A stretch of 64,000 bases of DNA from Streptomyces yatensis (GCF_018069625.1 NZ_CP072941.1:2294001-2358000), one strand, 5' to 3'; shown: positions 1 through 10,721, counted from the stretch's first letter. Numbers and translations are program-made. Notes: generated by a model from the sequence alone, not told the origin.

Positions 1-63
1 AACGCGCGCGATATCCGGTGCTTCCAGCACGGGTCGCGCGGCGTCCGAGGTTCGGGCGTCCAT
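1..63 (-). CDS. pyrR: PyrR bifunctional pyrimidine regulator / uracil phosphoribosyltransferase, N-terminal 21 codons only
   Basis: Only the first 21 codons lie in the window; the gene runs off the left edge. The ATG at 63-61 is preceded by a strong AAGGAGG about ten bases upstream. The visible N-terminus ends in the motif RPVLEAPDIARV, which I recognise as the start of Streptomyces PyrR. That family senses UMP/UTP to control the pyr operon and has uracil phosphoribosyltransferase activity. Its position, divergent from bldD, agrees with the Streptomyces order. The identification rests on a short stretch and on context. Confidence 0.7.
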   Translation of the reverse strand, partial: MDARTSDAARPVLEAPDIARV

Positions 64-195
64 ACGAAACGGACCTCCTTCTCCGCCTCACGGGACGGAC
101 CTTAAAGGACGGTCGGATTTGCGCCATTCACACTAGCAGGGGTCCCGGGTGCTCCCGTCATCACCCCTGGCCGGAGCCCCTCCGCTCCGTTCGGC

Positions 196-225
196 TTGAC
201 GAATGGAAATTACGCTGCGTAACCT
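196..225 (+). promoter_or_regulatory. bldD promoter (vegetative -35/-10)
   Basis: TTGACG at 196-201 and TAACCT at 220-225, separated by 18 bases, form a good HrdB-type promoter about 60 bases upstream of the bldD start. The -10 lies inside the first BldD box, so bound BldD would block polymerase. Confidence 0.65.
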
Positions 226-238
226 CACAGTGAGTGAC
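209..238 (+). promoter_or_regulatory. Two abutting BldD boxes (autoregulation)
   Basis: Bases 209-223 match the published BldD consensus nTnACnC(A/T)GnGTnAn at every fixed position and contain the palindrome TTACGC-T-GCGTAA. Bases 224-238 match the same consensus with one mismatch (G at position 7). The two sites abut and cover the -10 and transcription start region. BldD is known to repress its own promoter, so these are its autoregulatory operators. Confidence 0.8.
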
Positions 239-285
239 CAGCCGCGCGGCACAGCCGCACGTCGATACAGCGTCCGGGGAGCTTT

Positions 286-786
286 ATGTCCAGCGAATAC
301 GCCAAACAGCTCGGGGCCAAGCTCCGCGCCATCCGCACCCAGCAGGGCCTCTCCCTCCACGGTGTCGAGGAGAAGTCCCAGGGCCGCTGGAAGGCCGTGG
401 TGGTGGGATCGTACGAGCGCGGCGACCGCGCCGTGACCGTGCAGCGTCTCGCCGAGCTGGCCGACTTCTACGGCGTCCCGGTGCAGGAGCTGCTTCCGGG
501 CACGAGCCCGGCCGGGGCCGCCGAGCCGCCGCCGAAGCTGGTACTGGACCTTGAGCGACTGGCCCATGTGCCGGTCGAGAAGGCAGGCCCGCTGCAGCGG
601 TATGCCGCGACGATCCAGAGCCAGCGTGGCGATTACAACGGCAAGGTGCTCTCGATCCGCCAGGACGACCTGCGCACCCTCGCCGTCATCTACGACCAGT
701 CGCCGTCCGTGCTGACCGAACAGCTGATCAGCTGGGGCGTGCTGGGCGCCGACGCCCGCCGCGCGGTCCAGCACGAGGACGTCTGA
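286..786 (+). CDS. bldD: BldD, c-di-GMP-responsive master repressor of development
   Basis: This 166-residue protein matches BldD in length and sequence. Residues about 1-75 form an XRE-type helix-turn-helix DNA-binding domain. After a Pro-rich linker near 77-84 comes the C-terminal domain with the c-di-GMP signature RGD-X8-RQDD, seen here as R114-G-D116 and R125-Q-D-D128. In the family, a c-di-GMP tetramer on this motif dimerises BldD so that it represses sporulation genes during vegetative growth. The ATG follows GGGGAG. Two BldD boxes in its promoter indicate autorepression. A strong hairpin ends the transcript. Confidence 0.97.
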   Translation: MSSEYAKQLGAKLRAIRTQQGLSLHGVEEKSQGRWKAVVVGSYERGDRAVTVQRLAELADFYGVPVQELLPGTSPAGAAEPPPKLVLDLERLAHVPVEKAGPLQRYAATIQSQRGDYNGKVLSIRQDDLRTLAVIYDQSPSVLTEQLISWGVLGADARRAVQHEDV

Positions 787-823
787 GTCTCCGTCCCTTT
801 TCCCTCTTCACCAGCAGAAACGT

Positions 824-873
824 GCCGCCGGGGGCGGTGGAGCCCTTCTGGGTCCTCCACCGCCCCCGGCGGC
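824..873. terminator. Bidirectional terminator between bldD and nusB
   Basis: A perfect 19-bp stem (824-842 with 855-873) and a 12-base loop, followed by a short T-run, sit between the convergent bldD and nusB genes. Confidence 0.85.
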
Positions 874-956
874 TTTGTCGTATGACGCGCCTGTGCGGCG
901 TCCGTCGTATGGCCCGGCGGCCCGGCTCGTGGTCCGGCGTGACGGCCCCGTCGCGG

Positions 957-1409
957 CTATGCCCGGTGCTCCGGGTGCTCCTGATCGCGACGCAGACTCG
1001 GCTTCAGCTCCTTGATACGGCCCAGCAGACCGTTGACAAAGGCCGGGGAGTCGTCGGTGGAGAACTCCTTGGCGAGCTGCACCGCCTCGTCGATCACCAC
1101 CGCGTCCGGGGTCTCGTCCTCCCACACCAGCTCATACGCGCCCAGCCGCAGGATGTTCCGGTCGACGACCGGCATCCGGTCCAGCGTCCAGCCGACCGCA
1201 TAGGTGGCGATCAGCTCGTCGATCCGGTCGATGTGCTGCGCATATCCCTCGACGAGCTGCATCGTGTATTCGCTGACCGGCGGCTGCCGGTCGTCGGTCC
1301 GGGCGAGCCGGATCCAGTCCGCGAGCACGATCTGCACGGTGGCGCCGCGCTGATCGGCCTCGAAAAGGATCTGAAAGGCACGCTTACGGGCCTTGTTGCG
1401 GGCAGCCAC
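957..1409 (-). CDS. nusB: Transcription antitermination factor NusB
   Basis: A 150-residue all-helical NusB-family protein with the family N-terminus ARNKARKRAFQILFEAD. NusB joins NusE (S10) and boxA RNA in rRNA antitermination complexes. A GTG start at 1409 lies two bases after the efp stop, so the two genes are co-transcribed and probably translationally coupled. The efp-nusB order is common in bacteria. The acidic C-terminus is slightly repetitive (EHPEHRA). Confidence 0.95.
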   Translation of the reverse strand: MAARNKARKRAFQILFEADQRGATVQIVLADWIRLARTDDRQPPVSEYTMQLVEGYAQHIDRIDELIATYAVGWTLDRMPVVDRNILRLGAYELVWEDETPDAVVIDEAVQLAKEFSTDDSPAFVNGLLGRIKELKPSLRRDQEHPEHRA

Positions 1410-1411
1410 GG

Positions 1412-1978
1412 TTAGTTGTTCACCCGACCGAGGTACTCGCCGGAGCGGGTGTCGACCTTGATCTTCTCACCGGTGGTGATGAACAGCGGCACGCCGATCT
1501 CGTAGCCGGTCTCCAGCTTGGCGGGCTTGGTGCCACCGGTGGAGCGGTCGCCCTGGACGCCCGGCTCGGTGTACTCGATCACGAGCTCGACGGCGGCGGG
1601 GAGCTCGACGTACAGCGGGTTGCCCTCGTACATCGCCACGACGGCCTCGAAGCCCTCCAGCAGATAGCGGGCGTTGTCGCCCACGACCTCGGGGGTGATG
1701 TAGATCTGGTCGAAAGTGTCCATGTCCATGAACACAAAGCTCTCGCCGTCCTTGTACGAGAACTGCATGCCGCGCTTGTCGACATTGGCCGTCTCGACCT
1801 TCACGCCGGCGTTGAAGGTCTTGTCGACCACCTTGCCGGACAGCACGTTCTTGAGCTTGGTGCGCACGAAGGCGGGGCCCTTGCCGGGCTTGACGTGCTG
1901 GAACTCGACGACGGACCACAGCTGGCCGCCTTCGAGCTTGAGCACCAAGCCGTTCTTGAGGTCGTTCGTGGATGCCAC
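1412..1978 (-). CDS. efp: Translation elongation factor P
   Basis: A 188-residue three-domain EF-P. The domain I loop has the motif VKPGKGPAF, with a lysine (K33) at the tip that enters the peptidyl-transferase centre. Two OB-like domains follow. EF-P relieves ribosome stalling at polyproline stretches, which is relevant to the neighbouring proline-rich ATPase. The start is GTG at 1978. It leads the efp-nusB pair and follows the M24 peptidase-like gene in the same direction with a 63-base gap. Confidence 0.97.
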   Translation of the reverse strand: MASTNDLKNGLVLKLEGGQLWSVVEFQHVKPGKGPAFVRTKLKNVLSGKVVDKTFNAGVKVETANVDKRGMQFSYKDGESFVFMDMDTFDQIYITPEVVGDNARYLLEGFEAVVAMYEGNPLYVELPAAVELVIEYTEPGVQGDRSTGGTKPAKLETGYEIGVPLFITTGEKIKVDTRSGEYLGRVNN

Positions 1979-2041
1979 GGTTGCGGGTTCTCCTGGACTA
2001 CAGCTGGCGGAGACCAGAAAGCCGCCGGCGCGCCCTGTTCC

Positions 2042-3166
2042 TCAGAGTGCGAGCAGCTCTTTGGTCGTGATGGTGAGTAGCTCGGGTCCGCCGTCCGCCT
2101 CGGGGCGGACGACGAGCGTGTCATCGATCCGGACACCGCCCCGTCCCGGGAGGTGGACCCCCGGCTCGACGGTGACCGGCACACAAGCGTCCAGTTTACC
2201 CATGGCGGACGGTGTGAGCCGAGGGTCCTCGTCGATTTCCAGGCCCACACCGTGTCCGGTGCACGGTTCGAGGGCGTCTCCGTAGCCCGCCGCGGTCAGC
2301 ACCTGGCGGGTCACCCGGTCCACATCGCAGTAGGCCCGGCCCGGCAACAGCGCCTCCCGCCCGGCGCGCTGGGCGGCGAAGACGGCATCGTACAACTCGA
2401 CCTGCCAGTCCGCGGGCGAGGGTCCGATGACGAAGGTACGGCCCACCTGGCAGCGGTAGCCGCGGTAGTCGGCGCCCAGGCAGATGGTGAGGAAGTCGCC
2501 CTCCTCGACCCGCCGGTCGGTGGGCAGATGGCCGGGGCGCCCCGCGTTGGGCCCCGCCGCGACGACGGTGGGGAAGGCCGGGCCGTCCGCACCGTGGTCC
2601 ACCAGCCGGCGCTCCAGCTCCAGCGCCAGATGCCGCTCGGTGCGGCCCACCAGGATCGACTCCAGCAGCTCGCCGAGCGCCTGGTCGGCCAGCTCCCCGG
2701 CGATCCGCATACAGGAGATCTCCTCGTCGTCCTTGACGAGCCGCAACTGCTCGACGGCGCGGTCCAGATCGGCCAGCCGGACCCGGGGGGCGGCGGTGCC
2801 GAGCGCCCGATGGCGGGCCACGGTCAGATCGTGCTCCTCGACGGCCAGCGAGTCGGCGCCGTCCGCCGCGGCCAGATCGGCGGCGGCCACCGCCGGATCG
2901 CCGTCCGCGCCGGGCAGGACGAGCAGCCGCGGCTCCTCCGAACGCGTCGGGCCCGAGGAGAGGTGTGGGGAGAGCGGCGGGGCGGACGGGACCTCCGCGG
3001 CCACCAGCACATCCTGGACGGGGCCGAGCAGCAGCACCGCCCCGGGCGGCACGGCGCCGCACAGGTAGCGCACATTGGCGGGCCGGGACACCAGCGCCGC
3101 CGCGCTCCCGGCCGCGGTGCACTGATCGTGCAGACGGGCACGTCGGGCCGCGTACACCTCGGACAT
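2042..3166 (-). CDS. M24-family aminopeptidase P-like protein with degenerate metal site
   Basis: This 374-residue protein has the creatinase-like N-domain (about 1-145) and the pita-bread C-domain (about 150-370) of Xaa-Pro peptidases. The ATG at 3166 begins MSEVYAARR; the reading frame stays open upstream, but that stretch lacks protein-like character. Family members bind two metals through D-D-H-E-E. Here the first Asp position is Cys229 (TICLGA), the second is Gln240 (RCQVGRTF), His305 (GHGVGLE) and Glu334 (VEPGVHL) remain, and the last Glu is Asp (RIDDTL). It may therefore be inactive or use another chemistry. It lies upstream of efp and nusB. Confidence 0.8.
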   Translation of the reverse strand: MSEVYAARRARLHDQCTAAGSAAALVSRPANVRYLCGAVPPGAVLLLGPVQDVLVAAEVPSAPPLSPHLSSGPTRSEEPRLLVLPGADGDPAVAAADLAAADGADSLAVEEHDLTVARHRALGTAAPRVRLADLDRAVEQLRLVKDDEEISCMRIAGELADQALGELLESILVGRTERHLALELERRLVDHGADGPAFPTVVAAGPNAGRPGHLPTDRRVEEGDFLTICLGADYRGYRCQVGRTFVIGPSPADWQVELYDAVFAAQRAGREALLPGRAYCDVDRVTRQVLTAAGYGDALEPCTGHGVGLEIDEDPRLTPSAMGKLDACVPVTVEPGVHLPGRGGVRIDDTLVVRPEADGGPELLTITTKELLAL

Positions 3167-3230
3167 GTCCCCGAGCGTACGCACGCTCGGGGAGGACGGC
3201 CGGTCGAACGGGTCCGGATGGGGTCCTTGC

Positions 3231-4175
3231 TCACCAGCTCGGTGGGCTCGCGATGGAGCGGGTGACGACCTCGTCGAGCATGCGGGCCGTGGTCTCCACG
3301 TCATACGTGGAGTTGTCGATGATCGGCAGGCCGGAGCCGTACCACCCGGCCATCCGGCCGTGGATCCGCGCCACCTCCTCGTCGCTGAGGCGGCGGTTGC
3401 CGGTGCGGGCCGCGTTCCGCTCCAGGACGATCTCCAGGCCCGGAAGAACCACCACCGGCAGCAGACCGGGACCGACATGGCGCTTCCAGCCGCCGAGGCC
3501 GACGACCGGGCGGTCCGGGAAGACGGCGTCGTCGAGGATGCAGGAGATCCCGTTGGCCAGGAAGTTACGGGCGGCGAAGCCGCAGGTGCGGCGGGCGAGA
3601 CGATACTGCGCCTCGGAGTTCTCGTTCCACCCCGACTGGGGGTTGGCGAAACCGGACCGGACCCACTCCCGCACATCGTCCAGGCTGATGTGCGCGGTCG
3701 GCACCCGGCGGCGGTCGGCCCAGTGGCGCGCGACCGTCGTCTTGCCCGCCCCGGCCGGTCCGATCAGCAGGACCGCCACCGCCGCCTGCGAGACATCGGC
3801 GAGCGACGGGTCGGCCGGGGGGTGCGGCAGCGGCACCGGCCCGCCGGGCGGCAGCTGGATATGGCCGGTGGTGTTCACCGTCTCCAGCGGCGCCCCGGGA
3901 TGCGCGGGCGGGGCCGGCGGAGGCGATACCGGAGGTTGGGCGGGCGGTCCGGGGTGCTGCGCGGGCGGTGCGTGGTGCCCGGGCACCGGAGGCGCGGGCG
4001 GGGCGGGGGGATTGGGGTGAGGTCCCGGGTGATGGTTCGCACTCGCGCCCTGGGCCCAGCCCGCACCCTGCGGACCGGGCACCGGCCCCGGCTGGTGGGG
4101 CGGTGGCAGCGGAGCTCCCACTGCATGCTGCATCCGGTGGCACTCCGTCTCGTACAGGCAGTTCTCATCCGACAA
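3231..4175 (-). CDS. P-loop kinase-like ATPase with a proline-rich N-terminus
   Basis: A 314-residue protein. Residues about 20-125 are low-complexity Pro/Gly/Ala/His. A P-loop domain starts near 130, with Walker A GPAGAGKT at 139-146. The pattern that follows (ISLDDVREWV, then FLANGISCILDDAVFP, then VVVLPGLEIVLERNAARTG) resembles small kinases of the polynucleotide- or adenylylsulfate-kinase type. The substrate is unknown. M15 is an alternative start. Its many prolines should make translation depend on EF-P, encoded two genes downstream in the same direction. I do not recognise a named family. Confidence 0.7.
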   Translation of the reverse strand: MSDENCLYETECHRMQHAVGAPLPPPHQPGPVPGPQGAGWAQGASANHHPGPHPNPPAPPAPPVPGHHAPPAQHPGPPAQPPVSPPPAPPAHPGAPLETVNTTGHIQLPPGGPVPLPHPPADPSLADVSQAAVAVLLIGPAGAGKTTVARHWADRRRVPTAHISLDDVREWVRSGFANPQSGWNENSEAQYRLARRTCGFAARNFLANGISCILDDAVFPDRPVVGLGGWKRHVGPGLLPVVVLPGLEIVLERNAARTGNRRLSDEEVARIHGRMAGWYGSGLPIIDNSTYDVETTARMLDEVVTRSIASPPSW

Positions 4176-4340
4176 CTGTCACGTTGATACGGCGGTGAGG
4201 CCGCTCCTACCGAACGGTACCTGCCCAGAGCGCCGCTGTGTGAACGCCCCGCAAACCCGTTGTGTGCCCGCTACCCCTTGCCAGCCAGGCAATTCGTCCG
4301 GCCAGGGCCGCAACTGCGAGGGGCTGGGGAGCCGTTCGAA

Positions 4341-4363
4341 AGCCCGCGGCGGTGCCGCGGGCT
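4341..4363 (-). terminator. Hairpin downstream of aroB
   Basis: A 9-bp perfect stem (4341-4349 with 4355-4363) lies 60 bases after the aroB stop in a 248-base intergenic stretch. Read on the minus strand it is followed by a short T-run (CTTTCG). I see no gene in the rest of that stretch. Confidence 0.6.
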
Positions 4364-4423
4364 TCGAGGGCGATGACGCAGTTGTGACGCGACGACTACA
4401 GCGGACGACGGATGCGCCCCGGG

Positions 4424-6140
<1,717 letters not shown>

Positions 6141-6144
<4 letters not shown>

Positions 6145-7325
6145 CGGATGGCCAGGTTCTCGAGGAAGCTCCGCACATTGCGCCGCGTCTCGGCGACCGA
6201 GTCGCCGCCGAACTTCTCGGCGACCGCGTCCGCCAGGACCAGCGCGACCATCGCCTCGGCGACGATCCCGGCCGCCGGGACGGCGCAGACGTCGGAGCGC
6301 TGGTGGTGGGCCTTGGTCGGCTCGCCGGTGGTCACATCGATGGTGGCCAGCGCCTTCGGCACGGTCGCGATCGGCTTCATCGCGGCCCGCACGCGCAGCG
6401 GCTCGCCGGTGGTCAGCCCGCCCTCGGTGCCGCCCGAGCGGCCCGAGGAGCGCCGGATGCCCTCGTCCGTGGAGACGATCTCGTCATGGGCCTTGGAGCC
6501 GGGCACCCGGGCGAGGTCGAAGCCGTCGCCGACCTCGACACCCTTGATGGCCTGGATGCCCATCAGCGCACCGGCCAGCCGTGCGTCGAGCCGGCGGTCC
6601 CAGTGCACATGGGAGCCGAGGCCCACCGGCACGCCGTACGCGAGCACCTCGACGACACCGCCGAGGGTGTCGCCGTCCTTGTGGGCCTGGTCGATCTCGG
6701 CCACCATCGCCTTGCTCGCGTCGGCGTCCAGGCAGCGCACCGGGTCGGCGTCCAGCTTCTCGACGTCGGAGGGCTTGGGGTAGACGCCGTACGGCGCCCG
6801 CGCGGCGGCCAGCTCCACCACGTGCGAGACGATCTCGATCCCGGCCGTCTCCTTGAGGTAGGAGCGGGCGACGGTGCCCAGGGCCACCCGGGCGGCGGTC
6901 TCGCGGGCGCTGGCGCGCTCCAGGATCGGCCGGGCCTCGTCGAACCCGTACTTCTGCATCCCGGCCAGGTCCGCGTGGCCGGGGCGGGGGCGGGTCAGCG
7001 GGGCGTTACGGGCGAGTCCCTCGAGGATCTCGGGGTCCACCGGGTCGGCGGCCATGACCTGCTCCCACTTCGGCCACTCCGTGTTGCCGACCATGATGGC
7101 GACCGGGGAGCCGAGGGTCAGTCCGTGCCGTACGCCGCCGATGAAGGTGACCTCGTCGCGCTCGAACTTCATCCGGGCACCGCGGCCATAGCCGAGCCGC
7201 CGTCGGGCCAGGGCGTCCGCCACCATGTCGGTGGTGATCGGCACCCCGGCGGGCAGCCCCTCCAGCGTCGCCACGAGTGCGGGGCCGTGCGACTCCCCCG
7301 CGGTCAGCCAGCGCAACCTGCTCAA
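6141..7325 (-). CDS. aroC: Chorismate synthase
   Basis: A 394-residue enzyme that makes chorismate from EPSP with reduced FMN. Signatures include [10 protein letters not shown] near the N-terminus, [11 protein letters not shown], and [12 protein letters not shown] chose the TTG at 7325 because the protein then begins (M)[13 protein letters not shown], as Streptomyces AroC does, and GAGGGAG precedes it at normal spacing. The frame stays open 28 codons further upstream without family similarity. It sits 204 bases after aroE and is coupled to aroK. Confidence 0.96.
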
Positions 7326-7529
7326 CGGTGCTCCCTCATGCGCGTGCCTCGACGTCTTGCGGCGCGACCCGGTCCGCGCGACTCCGGCCCGCACCTCCGA
7401 TCCTCCCACGACCCGGGAGTCTCATCGGTGCGTGGTCCATGGGGTGGACGGTCGCGGCGGGCCGGGGGCGCCCCGCGGGAACGGTCGCCGCGGGCCGGGC
7501 GGGGGCCGACGAGCGGCCCATGAGGCGGG

Positions 7530-8357
7530 TCAGCGGGCCGCCAGCGCCTCGCGCATCGCGGCCAGGGGCGCGGGGGCGCGCCCCGTCATCCGCTCGACCT
7601 GGAGCACCGCCTGGTGGACCAGGAGGTCCAGGCCGCCGACGACCGAGCCGCCGCGGGCCGCCCAGGCGGCGGCGAGCGGGGTCGGCCAGGGCTCGTAGAG
7701 GACGTCGAAGAGCGCGCCGGGGCGGTCCGGTACGGACGCGGCGAGCGCGTCGGTGGTGCCCGCGGGGGTGGTGGCGATCACCAGGGGCGCGCCGAGCGCC
7801 TCGGCCGCGTCGCCCCAGTCCGCCGTGCGCACCGCCACGCCCAGCCGCTCGCCCCACTGCCGCATCTCGGCGGCGCGGGCCTCGCTGCGGACGTACGCGG
7901 TGACCTCGCCGTCGCAGATCCGGGAGAGCGCGGCCAGCGCCGAGGAGGCCGTGGCGCCGGCGCCCAGCACGGCGGCGCGCGCCACGCGCCCGACACCGCG
8001 CTCCCGCAGCGCCGCCAGCATGCCCGGGATATCGGTGTTGTCCCCGTGCCCGCGGCCGTCGTCGGTGAAGACGACCGTGTTGACGGCCTCCACCGATGCC
8101 GCGGTCTCGGTGATCTCGTCCAGCAGCGGGATGACGGCGCGCTTGAGCGGCATGGTCAGGGACAGCCCGGCCCAGGCCGGTCCCCCGTCCTCGCCGAGGT
8201 GTTTGAAGAAGTCCGGCAACGCGGTCTCGTCCACCTCGAAGCGGTCGTACGTCCAGCCGCTCAGGCCCAGCTCCCGGTACGCCGCGCGGTGCAGCACCGG
8301 TGACAGGGAGTGGGCGATCGGCGAACCGAGCACCGCTGCCCTGCGGTTTTCCGACAT
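7530..8357 (-). CDS. aroE: Shikimate dehydrogenase
   Basis: A 275-residue NADP-dependent enzyme that reduces 3-dehydroshikimate to shikimate. The N-terminal substrate domain has GSPIAHSLSPVLHRAAY and the catalytic-lysine stretch LSLTMPLKRAV (family form NVTxPxK). The Rossmann motif GAGATASSALAAL follows near residue 140. It starts six bases after the mltG stop, so it is co-transcribed with mltG and ruvX. A 204-base GC-rich spacer separates it from aroC, so aroC may have its own signals. Confidence 0.95.
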   Translation of the reverse strand: MSENRRAAVLGSPIAHSLSPVLHRAAYRELGLSGWTYDRFEVDETALPDFFKHLGEDGGPAWAGLSLTMPLKRAVIPLLDEITETAASVEAVNTVVFTDDGRGHGDNTDIPGMLAALRERGVGRVARAAVLGAGATASSALAALSRICDGEVTAYVRSEARAAEMRQWGERLGVAVRTADWGDAAEALGAPLVIATTPAGTTDALAASVPDRPGALFDVLYEPWPTPLAAAWAARGGSVVGGLDLLVHQAVLQVERMTGRAPAPLAAMREALAAR

Positions 8358-8363
8358 CTTTCC

Positions 8364-10160
8364 TCAGCCGTTGTTCGTGCGCTGCTTATTGAACTTGTCG
8401 ACCCACTTCTGATGGTCCGCGTAGGTCTTGGAGAACTCGCTCTTGCCGCTGACCGCGACGAAGTAGTACCACCCGTCGGAGGTCGGGTTCAGCGACGCCT
8501 TCAGCGCGTCCGCACCCGGATTGCCGATCGGGCCCGGCGGGAGCCCCTTGTAGAAGTAGGTGTTGTACGGATTGTTGTATCCCTTGATCTCACTGATCGG
8601 GATATCCAGCTTGCTCTGGTTCTTGATGTAGTTGTACGTGGAGTCGAATTCCAGCTTGCCGTACGTCTCGGGATTCGCGGGCTTGAGCCGGTTGTAGACG
8701 ACCTCGGCCATCTTCCGGAAGTCGTCGTGGGTGACGCCCTCCGCCTGGACCAGGCTGGCCACGGTGATCAGCTGGAGCGGGGACTTGAGGCCCAGCTCCT
8801 TCGCCTTGCCCTCCAGATCCTGGCTGCCGTAGTTCCGGTTGGCCTCGGCGACCATCTTCCGCAGCACGTCCGCGGGTTTGGCGCCCTTGCCCACGCTGTA
8901 GCGGGACGGGTAGAGGAAGCCTTCCAGCGGATCCTTGATCTTGCTGTTGTCGTTGGCCCAGGAGGGCAGCCCGAGGCTCTTCGCCTCCTTCTTGGCGATG
9001 CCCGCGGTGGTTCCCGCCTTGACGCCGACCTTCTTGTCGATCGCCGCGTAGATCGCGGCGTCGCGCATGCCCTCGGTGACGATCAGGGCGTTGCTGCTGG
9101 TGGGGTCGAGCATCAGCTTGACCGCCGCCGCGCCGGACATCTCCTTGCGCAGGCTGTAGGTGCCCGGCTGGACGAACTTGCCGCTGTCCTCCACGGCCTC
9201 GACGAAGGCGCCGCTGCTCTTGACCACGCCCTTGTCGGCGAGGATCGAGCCGATCTCGGCATTGCCGGAGCCGGAGGGAACCTCCACCTCGATCCGCCCG
9301 GTGCCGTCGCCGGAGTAGTCGGGTGCGGGGCCGAAGCGGGTCTGCCAGAAGTCGTAGGCGTAGTAGCCGCCTCCGCCGACGGCACCCACCAGGACGACGG
9401 TGACGAAGAGGCACGCCACGCCGCTGCGTCGCTTCTTGGGCTTCTTGCCCTTGCCCTTCTTGCCGCCGCGCGCGCCGGGCTCGTCGTCGTCATCGTCGTC
9501 GTCCGCCGCGTCGTCCAGGCCCCGGCCGCCGCCGTCCGTGAAGAATGGATGGTCGTCCTCGGCGTCCGCCCGGGCGGACGGCTCCTCGGGGGACTCACGC
9601 TGGCGCGGCACCTGGTGCTCCGCGGGCACCGTGGGCATCTGCTGTGTCTGCGCGGGCACATGGGCGCCCTGGGGCCCCGAGGGGGCCTGCGGTGACTGCT
9701 GTTGTCCCTGGTAGACGTCCTGGGCCGGGTAAGACGCGCCCTGACCCCCGTAGGGATCCTGCGGGTCCATGCCCCCGTACGAGCCGTCCTGGGGCGGGTA
9801 GGGCACACCCTGGCCGGGGTACTCCTGCGGGTGCCGCTGATGCGGGTAGCCGGCGTCCTGCCCGTCCCACTGGGGCTGCTGATGCTGCTGGGGATCCTGC
9901 TGGTATCCATGCGGATACTGCTGGTGCCCGTAGGGATCCTGGGCGTACGCGTCCTGGGCGTAGGAGCCCTGAGCGTACGGATCCTGTCCGTAGGCCTCCT
10001 GCGCATAGGGGTCCTGCGCGTACGGCTCCTGAGCGTAGGGGGCCTGCGCATAGGGATCCTGACCGGCCACCGTGGGCCGGCCGCTCCACTCCCGGTCCCC
10101 GTACAGCGGATCCTCGGGATGCCACGGTTGGGAGCCGGGTCCCCGGCCGTACTCAGTCAT
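8364..10160 (-). CDS. mltG: Endolytic murein transglycosylase MltG with a long repetitive cytoplasmic N-terminus
   Basis: A 598-residue protein with three parts. Residues about 1-250 are a Gln/Tyr/Pro/Ala-rich tail carrying many QDPYAQ- and QEPYAQ-like hexapeptides. An acidic run and a Lys/Arg stretch follow, then one membrane helix (VACLFVTVVLVGAVGGGGYYAYDFW, given here only as its position near 265-290). The extracellular YceG/MltG domain contains the catalytic glutamate region VQAEGVTHDDF and NRLKP. MltG cleaves nascent glycan strands and sets their length. The ATG at 10160 follows TAGGGGATCG. The repeat tail is unusual in length. Confidence 0.92.
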   Translation of the reverse strand: MTEYGRGPGSQPWHPEDPLYGDREWSGRPTVAGQDPYAQAPYAQEPYAQDPYAQEAYGQDPYAQGSYAQDAYAQDPYGHQQYPHGYQQDPQQHQQPQWDGQDAGYPHQRHPQEYPGQGVPYPPQDGSYGGMDPQDPYGGQGASYPAQDVYQGQQQSPQAPSGPQGAHVPAQTQQMPTVPAEHQVPRQRESPEEPSARADAEDDHPFFTDGGGRGLDDAADDDDDDDEPGARGGKKGKGKKPKKRRSGVACLFVTVVLVGAVGGGGYYAYDFWQTRFGPAPDYSGDGTGRIEVEVPSGSGNAEIGSILADKGVVKSSGAFVEAVEDSGKFVQPGTYSLRKEMSGAAAVKLMLDPTSSNALIVTEGMRDAAIYAAIDKKVGVKAGTTAGIAKKEAKSLGLPSWANDNSKIKDPLEGFLYPSRYSVGKGAKPADVLRKMVAEANRNYGSQDLEGKAKELGLKSPLQLITVASLVQAEGVTHDDFRKMAEVVYNRLKPANPETYGKLEFDSTYNYIKNQSKLDIPISEIKGYNNPYNTYFYKGLPPGPIGNPGADALKASLNPTSDGWYYFVAVSGKSEFSKTYADHQKWVDKFNKQRTNNG

Positions 10161-10251
10161 CGATCCCCTAGCGACGGAGGTGGTCACCGCTCGGCGTGTT
10201 CGTGGCACGGGTGGCGGCGGCCATGTCGCGCGGAACGTTACCGTACCGCGA

Positions 10252-10716
10252 TCAGATGACCACTTCGACGGCTTCTCCGGGGGCCCTGCCCGAGACCCGC
10301 TCGGTCTCCAGCGCACTCTGCAGGATCACCACGGCGGCCGCCTGGTCAACGACCGAGCGGCCCTTCTTCGACGTCACCCCGGAGGCGCGCAGCCCCTGGG
10401 ACGCTGTGACAGTGGTCATACGCTCGTCGACGAGCCGTACCGGCACCGGGGCGACCCGGCGCGCCAACTCGCGCGCGAAGGTGCGCACTTTGGCCGCGGC
10501 CGGCCCCTCGCGCCCGCTGAGCGAGCGCGGCAGGCCGACCACCACCTCGAGTGGTTCGTACTCCTCGACGAGCGCCGCGAGCCGCTTGTGGGCGGCCGGG
10601 ACGTCGCGTCCCGGCACGGTCTCCACGGGGGTGGCGAGGATCCCGTCGGGGTCGCACGAGGCGACCCCGATCCGGGCGTCCCCGACGTCGATGGCGATCC
10701 GCCTGCCGCGTCGCAC
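10252..10716 (-). CDS. ruvX: Holliday junction resolvase-like pre-16S rRNA nuclease YqgF/RuvX
   Basis: A 154-residue RNase H-like protein. Acidic motifs are [12 protein letters not shown] at the N-terminus, LVDERMTT near 98, and the C-terminal [10 protein letters not shown]. In E. coli YqgF trims the 5' end of 16S rRNA. The GTG start at 10716 lies five bases after the alaS stop. This alaS-ruvX-mltG-aroE order is widespread in Actinobacteria and supports the call. Confidence 0.93.
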   Translation of the reverse strand: MRRGRRIAIDVGDARIGVASCDPDGILATPVETVPGRDVPAAHKRLAALVEEYEPLEVVVGLPRSLSGREGPAAAKVRTFARELARRVAPVPVRLVDERMTTVTASQGLRASGVTSKKGRSVVDQAAAVVILQSALETERVSGRAPGEAVEVVI

Positions 10717-10721
10717 GGTGA

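Noticed and set aside
3167..3676. N-terminal extension of the M24 peptidase (open frame to 3676)
   Set aside because: The extension overlaps the ATPase gene on the same strand in another frame and is Arg/Ser/Pro-rich noise; the ATG at 3166 fits the family.
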